From positions 1-18,119 of the forward strand of contig DAET01000019.1 of NCBI GenBank assembly GCA_002497765.1: a stretch of DNA of 18,119 nucleotides, given 5' to 3'. A program made the translations under genes and the position numbers. The notes below the pieces were generated by a model, which saw only the letters and a list, made by a program, of their open reading frames with translations, did not search any database and had not been told where the DNA came from. The DNA comes from Euryarchaeota archaeon UBA486 (GTDB lineage: Archaea > Thermoplasmatota > Poseidoniia > Poseidoniales > Poseidoniaceae). Below are positions 12,208 through 18,119 of this stretch, piece by piece (position 1 is the first letter of the stretch; each line of letters begins with the position of its first letter).

Positions 12208-13806
12208 ATGCACTGGAGCGATGTCATGGCCCAACGCCTCGCCGAACGCGGCGAGACGCACATCGTGGCCACCGGCATCACGCCCAGCGGCGAATTTCAC
12301 ATCGGCCATCTTCGTGAAATTCTGACCGGCGACATGATCGCTCGTGCAGCTCGCAGAGCGGGCATGGAGGCGGAATTGGTGTTCGTGGTCGACAACGCCG
12401 ATCCGCTGCGGAAGGTCTACCCCTTCCTCGACCCCGAGTACGAGACCTTCATCGGCCATCAACTTGGCTCCATTCCTGCCCCCGACGAGAACGGAAAACC
12501 CGACTGGAAACGGTTCAATGAAGAAGGCTGGACCTATGGTGACCATTTTCTTACTCCCTTCCTTGAGGCACTGAAACTCATTGGCGTCACGCCCCGCCTC
12601 CTCCCCAATCTTGAAGCCTATCAGGCTGGAAAATTTAGCCATGCTGCGCGGGTTGCTTGCGACGACCCCGAGGCTGTCCGCGAGATTATCGAGCGTGTGT
12701 CGGGTCGAGAACTTCCAACGGATTGGTTTCCCTGGCAACCGTTGGATTCCAAAGGCTCGCTGGACGGCGTGAACGTCACCGGCTACGAGTATCCTCACGT
12801 GCACTGGACCGACGCCCACGGTGTCGACGGTCGATCAAACATTGAACAGGGCGAAGGAAAACTCCCGTGGCGACTTGACTGGCCGGCCAAATGGGGCTTC
12901 AACGCCATCACCTGTGAGCCCTTCGGAAAAGACCACGGGGCAGCTGGAGGCTCGTACGACACCGGGAAGGAAATCGCCCTCCTCTTTGGCCATGAACCTC
13001 CCGCACCCTTGACTTACGAGTGGATCAGCCTGCGAGGAAAGGGTGCCATGTCATCGTCCTCCGGCAACACGGTCGGACCCATCGAAGCCCTCCAACTCGT
13101 CCCTCCGGAAATTCTCCGATTCTTGATCGCCAACTCAAAGCCAAGCAAGGCCATCGAATTTGATACCGGCATGGGTTTGGTGAACCTCGCAGACGAATAC
13201 GAGCGTCTGTGCGCTCGAGACTTTGAGGCTGAGTTGGCCGACCCTGACTTGAGCCGAAGAAAGCGTGTTCAAATAGAGGATGCGAAGGTGGCGTTGGAAC
13301 TCTCCGTGGTGGAAGAGGCAACGGCAAGTGTGGCGACTTCGGTGAGCTTCCGTCATCTCGCTCTCCTGGCCCAAGTCAAGCCGCAAGATGAGGGCGTGTG
13401 GGAGAGTTTGCGAGCGACGGGCACCATCGTTGACCCGACCCCGACACTGAAAGATCGTCTTACCAGGATGCGTTCTTGGATCGCTTCCGAGCATTTCCCT
13501 GAGGAAATGCGCATCCATCTCTGCTCGGAGCCCGACGCAACGGCGCTCGGAGAACTCACCGAAGACCAGCGCAGTGTTCTCCCCTTCCTCGAGAAGGCCC
13601 TGCAATCTGCACCTTGGACCACCGAAGGCATCGCGGAGGCGTTCAAGACCACCGCCACCCTCAGCGAAACCGGTATGCGAGACGTGTACCGTGCAAGTTA
13701 CGCCTTGTTCATGGGAACAGAACGTGGCCCGAGACTGGCACCCATTCTCTCCAACTGCGATCAGGGCGAGATGATGGAACTGGTTCGTCAAGCAACGGCC
13801 CTGTGA
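12208..13806 (+). CDS. lysS: Lysyl-tRNA synthetase, class I
   Basis: This is the archaeal class I LysRS, unrelated to the class II enzyme of most bacteria. The 532-residue protein shows HIGH exactly (31-34, GEFHIGHLRE). Lysine/ATP-site sequences are GYEYPH near 192-197, the WRLDWPAKW block (221-229) and EPFGKDH (237-243). The KMSKS-position loop is AMSSSSGN (280-287). The C-terminal half is the helical anticodon-binding region. The signature loop lacks both lysines of the more familiar KMSSSKGN form, which may be lineage normal or may matter for catalysis. The ATG at 12208 is preceded by TGAGGT, where the TGA is the stop of the regulator gene. A large inverted repeat begins at its own stop codon. 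Confidence 0.95.
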   Translation: MHWSDVMAQRLAERGETHIVATGITPSGEFHIGHLREILTGDMIARAARRAGMEAELVFVVDNADPLRKVYPFLDPEYETFIGHQLGSIPAPDENGKPDWKRFNEEGWTYGDHFLTPFLEALKLIGVTPRLLPNLEAYQAGKFSHAARVACDDPEAVREIIERVSGRELPTDWFPWQPLDSKGSLDGVNVTGYEYPHVHWTDAHGVDGRSNIEQGEGKLPWRLDWPAKWGFNAITCEPFGKDHGAAGGSYDTGKEIALLFGHEPPAPLTYEWISLRGKGAMSSSSGNTVGPIEALQLVPPEILRFLIANSKPSKAIEFDTGMGLVNLADEYERLCARDFEAELADPDLSRRKRVQIEDAKVALELSVVEEATASVATSVSFRHLALLAQVKPQDEGVWESLRATGTIVDPTPTLKDRLTRMRSWIASEHFPEEMRIHLCSEPDATALGELTEDQRSVLPFLEKALQSAPWTTEGIAEAFKTTATLSETGMRDVYRASYALFMGTERGPRLAPILSNCDQGEMMELVRQATAL

Positions 13807-13845
13807 TGCAAGGCGAACATCAAACTCGCCTCCTTTGTTGCATCA
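13804..13845 (+). repeat. 42-base stem structure starting at the lysS stop codon
   Basis: TGATGCAA (13804-13811, including the stop codon) pairs perfectly with TTGCATCA (13838-13845). Directly inside, GGCGA (13812-13816) pairs with TCGCC (13826-13830) around a nine-base loop. TCCTTTG (13831-13837) is left as a one-sided bulge. It may end or protect the lysS transcript; there is no T-tract after it. Confidence 0.5.
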
Positions 13846-13887
13846 TCCAACACACCATTCAAAAGGTGTCACCAATGTATCTGCGCC

Positions 13888-15060
13888 ATGGGCGGCGTGT
13901 ATTGTCCCACATGTGAAGCGGGCGTGGAAGTCACGGCGAAGTTTTGTCTCTCATGCGGTCATGATTTAACACAACAAGGACCCATCACGGCCACGGGCCA
14001 CGACCTCAACCAGTTGAAGGACGTGATTCGCCTCCGAGAAGACCTCTCCATGGCAGAGAAATTTGACATGATTGCCAGGGTTGAAGACGGGGCAGACCCC
14101 ATCAAACTCGGCATAGCCGCCGCTGCCGATGAAGGCGAACTTCCGGAAGGACCCGCAGCAAATACGCCTGCTGCAACCGAGGTTGCTCCCGGCCTCCAAG
14201 CGGCAGAGTGGAATCATGCTGCGGCAGACGCCGCTATCGAACTTGCAAGCGAAGGCAGCAAACTTCTGGACCTGAAAAACGCCGGTGCATTTGGGAAACT
14301 CGACGACCGGTTCAACGAGGCCATGGATCTTGGCCGCCAGGCTACGCTGGAAGTTCTCAAAGTATCTCAGGGCGTGGTGCTTCCAGCCTCCGATGCGCTC
14401 CAATCCGTGCCCATCATGCAGCCGCCCAACAAAAGTTTCTGCCCGAAATGCGGTTCGGACATTCACGCCAACACCATGCTGCAGTGGAAAAAATGGAGCG
14501 ATGCGTCAACCGAACTCTTGACCATTCAGCTTGAAGCGGCAATGCGCTCATCCTTGATGCACCTCGCAGCCACCTATCGGGATAAGATTCAGGACCTTGA
14601 AGACCAACTCTCCGATGCCAAGAAAGCCGCTGCTGACGCCAAAGAAGCAGCAGCAAAGGCGCCACCGGCCAAGGAAGAAGAGAAACCAGCAGAGAAGAAA
14701 AAGACCTCCGGAAAGGCCGCTGCGGCCACCAAATCTGCACCTGCGAAGAGCAAGCCAGCTCCTGCCAAGCCGAAATCGGGCGGACTGTTCGGCGCCAAGA
14801 AACCAAAGAAGACCTACGAAGGGGAGCCCGGCGGCAAAGCCGAATGGTTCCTTGAAGAAGCCTTGGACACCGTCTACGACCCCCACGGCACGGGCAAACC
14901 CATCAAGGCCGCCATGATCCTCGCTCGCTCATCCGATGGAAACGTGAGGGTCAGGGACGTGATTCGAACCTACGCTGTTGAAGGCGAGGACGGCATCTCT
15001 GAACTTGCTTGGACCAGCCCGCTCACCAAGTACCTCATCGAGGCGTACGACGCCTGCTGA
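13888..15060 (+). CDS. Zinc-ribbon, coiled-coil protein with Ala/Lys/Pro linker (hypothetical, 390 aa)
   Basis: The protein starts with a complete zinc ribbon (C6-x2-C9, C20-x2-C23). A helical region (about 40-175) contains an Ala-rich acidic linker near 78-105. A second CPKC (185-188) has no matching second pair. A predicted coiled coil (about 205-255) is followed by an Ala/Lys/Pro-rich low-complexity linker (about 245-305). A compact C-terminal domain (about 315-388, EWFLEEALDTVYDPHG..IKAAMILARSSDGNVRVRDVI) precedes a terminal cysteine. There is no signal peptide or membrane segment, so it is probably cytoplasmic. I cannot assign a function; a scaffold or adaptor is only a guess. The ATG at 13888 has no Shine-Dalgarno. 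ATTCAAAAG about 27 bases upstream could be a weak TATA element. Confidence 0.82.
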   Translation: MGGVYCPTCEAGVEVTAKFCLSCGHDLTQQGPITATGHDLNQLKDVIRLREDLSMAEKFDMIARVEDGADPIKLGIAAAADEGELPEGPAANTPAATEVAPGLQAAEWNHAAADAAIELASEGSKLLDLKNAGAFGKLDDRFNEAMDLGRQATLEVLKVSQGVVLPASDALQSVPIMQPPNKSFCPKCGSDIHANTMLQWKKWSDASTELLTIQLEAAMRSSLMHLAATYRDKIQDLEDQLSDAKKAAADAKEAAAKAPPAKEEEKPAEKKKTSGKAAAATKSAPAKSKPAPAKPKSGGLFGAKKPKKTYEGEPGGKAEWFLEEALDTVYDPHGTGKPIKAAMILARSSDGNVRVRDVIRTYAVEGEDGISELAWTSPLTKYLIEAYDAC

Positions 15061-15073
15061 ACCAGACAGACGG

Positions 15074-15088
15074 CCGCTCTCGGAGCGG
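15074..15088 (+). repeat. Short GC-rich hairpin before the RND gene
   Basis: CCGCTC-TCG-GAGCGG is a perfect six-base stem with a three-base loop. It lies 14 bases after the zinc-ribbon gene's stop and 34 bases before the RND ATG. It is followed by AATCCTTCTT, too weak a T-tract for a confident terminator. It may attenuate read-through between the two genes. Confidence 0.35.
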
Positions 15089-15122
15089 AATCCTTCTTGA
15101 GCCACCACGGAGTCCATCCACC

Positions 15123-18017
15123 ATGGAGAGCGAGGCATCCGCCCTGGACGGCCTCCGCCACGCCGTTGAGCGAATGGCTGCTTCGATGAAGTCCACCTTC
15201 AACGCACGCCTTGATAGCCTCTACACCACCGTTCTGGCATCTCCAGGGACCATCCTCGCCCTGTTTATCATCATCAGTGCCGTGTTTGCTCAGCAGGGTG
15301 TAGCGTTTCAGGAACAAATTGACGGTGATGTGGAAATTTTCCTACCCGATGGCGCATCATCCACCGATTTGCTGCTTGAAGTTCGCACAGAATGGTCAAC
15401 CGATCTAGCGGTCATCTACATCACGACACCCAACGCCAACAACCCCAACGATACGACCAACATCACCGATGAAGCAATTTTGAACGAGATCAGCTGGCTG
15501 GAAGGTGACGACCGAAACATCGGCGGTGATTCGACCAGTCGAGGGATGGATTTTGACAAAACCGACCATGGACGCAACGACGGTGTGCTCTGGATCATCT
15601 CGCCTGCTCAGGTCATCAAGGAGATCAACTCAGCCGACGGACGATTCAACAATTCCCTTTGTGTCCACGGAGTGAACAACCGCTTACCTGTAGCACTGGA
15701 CTGCGATCAACTGCCAGAAGGCGGCGAGTACGCCATCCCAGACCAAGACCGAATTGACCAAATCATCGAAGAATCCGACGGTGCCTTCGACGCCCTCATC
15801 AAAGATACGAACGACATGGATCCCACCGTTGACAGCGATGGAGATGGGAACTTCACCAACGACATGGATGGGGACGGAATATGGGACACGACCGCCATTG
15901 TGGTGGGTATGCATCACGACCCTGGTGTAACCGGCGACTGGGCTGATTTCTCTGCACTGCTGAATCACTTCCAGGACATCATCGACAACCGACCCTCAGA
16001 ATACAGAAACACCGAAACCATCACGGTAACCGGCTTGACAAAAGTGCTCGAGGACATCTCCGATGCCATTTACGAAGACCTCCTGATGATTTTACCATGG
16101 TCCGTCCTCTTCACCGTCCTCGTCATCACGGCGTTGCACCGTTCAGCCAAGGTGGTCCTCATCACGGGAACGCCCATCCTCATGGCGCTTGCCATCACCT
16201 TCGGTTCGTCCGTCATCATGGACATCACGCTTACGCCAATGATTGTGGCCACCTTCCCCATCCTCATCGGCCTGGGCGTGGATTATGCCCTTCACATGGT
16301 GAACCGCATTGAAGAAGTCAGGCGAAAAGAAATTGACAAGGCCCACGACGAAAACGAGCGACGTCGCAAACGTGGTCAACCAGAACAACCGGTTCCAGAA
16401 CTCTGGGACCTTGAGTTCTACAAATCGTGCGTCATGGAAATGACACGATCAACTGGCGTAGCGGTCTTCCTTTCCGCGATGACCACCATCGTTGGGTTCT
16501 CCGTCCTCATCGCTCCGCTCATCGTCCCCATCGCCCCGATACGATCGGTGGGCGTGACCCTCGTCATCGGCATCTCATCCACGCTGGTGTTGAGCATCAT
16601 CCTCGTCCCCACGTTGGCTTGGTTACTCAAGTTCAACAAACGCACCAACCCCAGTGTGTGGAAAAACATCGGCCAAGCACCCATCAAGGGCTTCCTCATC
16701 GTCATCCTCCTCGCTGGCTCTGTCACCGCCTACGGGGTGGCCAACCTCGATGAATTGAACGAGCCCATCACCGGCTCATCCGAGGCCCCTGACGGCATTG
16801 AATCGCTGAATTCCCTTGCCGAGTACTCACGGCAGTTCAGCAGCGGACAAACGTCGTTGTTCATCTACGACGCCTCGCAGCGCCCGAACAACAACAACAC
16901 CCTGAACGTGCGGGACCTGCCCGTGTTGGATTCCATCGATGCGATGGAGCAAGCCGTGGACCAAGTTGACGAAACCTCAACGACGAGCATCATCACCTTC
17001 CTCAAGGCCGTTCCTGCCACCATCACGGTGGCTGATGGCATCACCATCGGCGACGGCTCGCTTTGGGATTTACTTCATGACCCATGCTGGGAAAGCGAGG
17101 ATCTCCTCGACCCCAACTGTGCTGGCTGGACCTTGGTTCCGCTCAGCGAGCGGGAATCCTTGCGAAAAGACATGGTGAACGTCGCCTTTGATACCTTGTC
17201 CAAAGAAGTACGTTCCATGCTGATGAACGAAGGAGGCACCAAGGCCATTGTCTACGTCTCTCAGCCCTACATGAACCTCAACGTGGCCGGGGAGCTGCGC
17301 GATGAAATCGATGAGATTCTGGCAGAGGGACCTACGCTGCTCAACACCCGAACGTCCCTGCTCACGGGTGGCCTGCCGGTTTCGCTTGATATCAACGAGG
17401 GGATCCACAGCACGCAGTCCACAACCACACTACTGACGCTTCTCGTGCTCACCGTTCTTCTCATGTTTGTGTTCCGTTCACCAAGGTTAGGGATTTACAC
17501 CATGGTCCCTGTGGCAGTTGTGATTCTGTGGCAGCCGCTCCTGATGCAAAGCGGGGACGTGAACGTCAACATCTTCACGGCGATGATTGGAACCATCGTG
17601 TTTGGCATCGGCGTTGATGACTCCATTCACGTGATGCATCGGATTCGAGAGGAAGGTGAATCACCTCACGGCATGGCATCGGCCATTGAGGAGACCGGCC
17701 AGACCATTTTCGAAACCACCATCACAACGGTGTCCGGCATAGCGGCAGGTTTCCTCGCAGCCTTCCCTGGTCTGGAGAATTTCTTCATGTTGATGTGCTT
17801 GCTCATCATCTTCGCCTTCATCACCAGTACCTTCCTCCTTCCCGCTGTCATCACGGCCGAGCATGTCGCCCGAGCGAAAATCAACCGCCATCCATCATGG
17901 ATTGACTTTGGCGAGGGCGTCGCACTCGGGGACACGTCCGTGATGAAGCCGATGGACGCTGTTATTCCAGGAACGTACATGACACTGGACGCCGAGGGAG
18001 GAGGGAGTAGGGAGTAA
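15123..18017 (+). CDS. RND superfamily membrane protein (MMPL/HpnN-like, archaeal)
   Basis: The 964-residue protein has the duplicated RND plan. TM1 (about 41-56) is followed by a large extracytoplasmic domain (57-315) and a membrane bundle (about 318-503). TM7 (about 520-541) is followed by a second extracytoplasmic domain (542-763) and a second bundle (about 765-911). Matching proton-relay-type motifs sit in the two halves: GVDYALH (385-391) and GVDDSIH (830-836). The family transports lipids or hydrophobic compounds using ion gradients; the cargo is unknown. The first ectodomain has an Asp-rich DSDGDGN/DMDGDG stretch (237-255). Each ectodomain has exactly one cysteine pair. Start ATG 15123 is chosen because an earlier in-frame start would overlap the upstream gene. 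It ends with TAA, the only non-TGA stop here. Confidence 0.93.
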   Translation: MESEASALDGLRHAVERMAASMKSTFNARLDSLYTTVLASPGTILALFIIISAVFAQQGVAFQEQIDGDVEIFLPDGASSTDLLLEVRTEWSTDLAVIYITTPNANNPNDTTNITDEAILNEISWLEGDDRNIGGDSTSRGMDFDKTDHGRNDGVLWIISPAQVIKEINSADGRFNNSLCVHGVNNRLPVALDCDQLPEGGEYAIPDQDRIDQIIEESDGAFDALIKDTNDMDPTVDSDGDGNFTNDMDGDGIWDTTAIVVGMHHDPGVTGDWADFSALLNHFQDIIDNRPSEYRNTETITVTGLTKVLEDISDAIYEDLLMILPWSVLFTVLVITALHRSAKVVLITGTPILMALAITFGSSVIMDITLTPMIVATFPILIGLGVDYALHMVNRIEEVRRKEIDKAHDENERRRKRGQPEQPVPELWDLEFYKSCVMEMTRSTGVAVFLSAMTTIVGFSVLIAPLIVPIAPIRSVGVTLVIGISSTLVLSIILVPTLAWLLKFNKRTNPSVWKNIGQAPIKGFLIVILLAGSVTAYGVANLDELNEPITGSSEAPDGIESLNSLAEYSRQFSSGQTSLFIYDASQRPNNNNTLNVRDLPVLDSIDAMEQAVDQVDETSTTSIITFLKAVPATITVADGITIGDGSLWDLLHDPCWESEDLLDPNCAGWTLVPLSERESLRKDMVNVAFDTLSKEVRSMLMNEGGTKAIVYVSQPYMNLNVAGELRDEIDEILAEGPTLLNTRTSLLTGGLPVSLDINEGIHSTQSTTTLLTLLVLTVLLMFVFRSPRLGIYTMVPVAVVILWQPLLMQSGDVNVNIFTAMIGTIVFGIGVDDSIHVMHRIREEGESPHGMASAIEETGQTIFETTITTVSGIAAGFLAAFPGLENFFMLMCLLIIFAFITSTFLLPAVITAEHVARAKINRHPSWIDFGEGVALGDTSVMKPMDAVIPGTYMTLDAEGGGSRE

Positions 18018-18119
18018 GCCCCTTTCTGTTCCCTTTCGGTGACCGCATTCAACTGTGCATCCTACCTGTCCCTCGTCGTGCAGAGTCAACGGGACGGTTT
18101 GGACTTGCTCCGGCGGGGT
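18018..18119. other. Right-edge non-coding stretch
   Basis: No gene could be supported in these last 102 bases. The start is pyrimidine-rich (CCCCTTTCTGTTCCCTTTC), which may help transcript termination after the RND gene. No hairpin with a T-tract is clear. Confidence 0.4.

Noticed and set aside
11578..12819. Open frame of 413 codons on the minus strand.
   Set aside because: It is antisense to the GfcR-like and lysS genes, whose family motifs are unmistakable. The translation shows no family features and long antisense frames are common at this GC content.
14640..14800. Possible tandem repeat in the Ala/Lys/Pro-rich coding stretch.
   Set aside because: The repetition is compositional (AAA, PAK, KPK) without a fixed repeat unit at DNA level, so it is treated as a low-complexity protein linker.
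18107..18119. GCTCCGGCGGGGT at the right edge resembles the start of an archaeal tRNA (tRNA-Glu-like acceptor strand).
   Set aside because: Only 13 bases are visible and the base expected to be U8 in that register is C; no arms can be checked.
1..18119. Mobile elements, CRISPR arrays, phage genes or toxin-antitoxin pairs.
   Set aside because: No transposase or integrase motifs, no regularly spaced direct repeats and no recognised toxin or antitoxin folds were found. The window reads as conserved chromosomal core plus surface genes.

Overview
The window looks like a gene-dense chromosomal stretch of a euryarchaeon, most likely a marine Group II / Poseidoniales-type organism. That lineage is an inference. 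It rests on archaeal-type information genes (aRF1, aIF2-beta, class I LysRS, archaeal UMP kinase, a NOG1-type GTPase, a GfcR-like HTH-phosphoribosyltransferase), a surface/redox gene set, moderately high GC and very short spacers. No rRNA gene, tRNA gene, mobile element or CRISPR array could be supported. I count 20 protein genes covering nearly all of the window; no gene-free stretch exceeds about 150 bases.

Layout. Positions 56-325 (+): an orphan 89-residue protein. 326-3220 (-): a compact four-gene operon read right to left, with an NDP-sugar epimerase/dehydratase, a membrane-anchored thioredoxin-fold protein with CPFC, a VKOR-family disulfide-generating membrane protein, and a membrane-anchored His-rich protein with an LHTHD motif. 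3346-3594 (+): a small orphan protein with a near-perfect Shine-Dalgarno and a strong intrinsic-type terminator. 3739-4683 (+): a dolichol-phosphate-sugar-synthase-like GT2 glycosyltransferase. 4689-5687 (-): UMP kinase followed by a small zinc-ribbon membrane protein. 5813-8842 (+): aRF1 and ArgRS. 8843-9958 (-): a NOG1-like GTPase. 10071-11102 (+): an operon of an Sm-like-looking protein, a pterin carbinolamine dehydratase and a thioredoxin-like [2Fe-2S] ferredoxin. 11103-11513 (-): aIF2-beta. 11614-13806 (+): GfcR-like regulator and class I LysRS. 13888-15060 (+): a zinc-ribbon/coiled-coil protein. 15123-18017 (+): a 964-residue RND-superfamily membrane protein.

Two themes stand out. The first 5 kb and the RND gene concern the cell surface: sugar-nucleotide and lipid-linked sugar enzymes sit beside an oxidative disulfide pathway, and the exported proteins carry paired cysteines. 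The middle is core translation and nucleotide metabolism.

Genome-style signals: 19 of 20 genes stop with TGA. At five tight junctions the TGA lies inside or directly against the next gene's Shine-Dalgarno. Three of four convergent gene pairs meet at the palindrome TGATCA, where each strand's stop codon abuts the other's. Three start codons lie about 25 bases from a TATA-like box, as expected for leaderless mRNAs. Every divergent spacer contains an inverted repeat. I did not find an unmistakable new defence or mobile system. The best candidate for an undescribed functional unit is the epimerase-thioredoxin-VKOR-HTHD operon.
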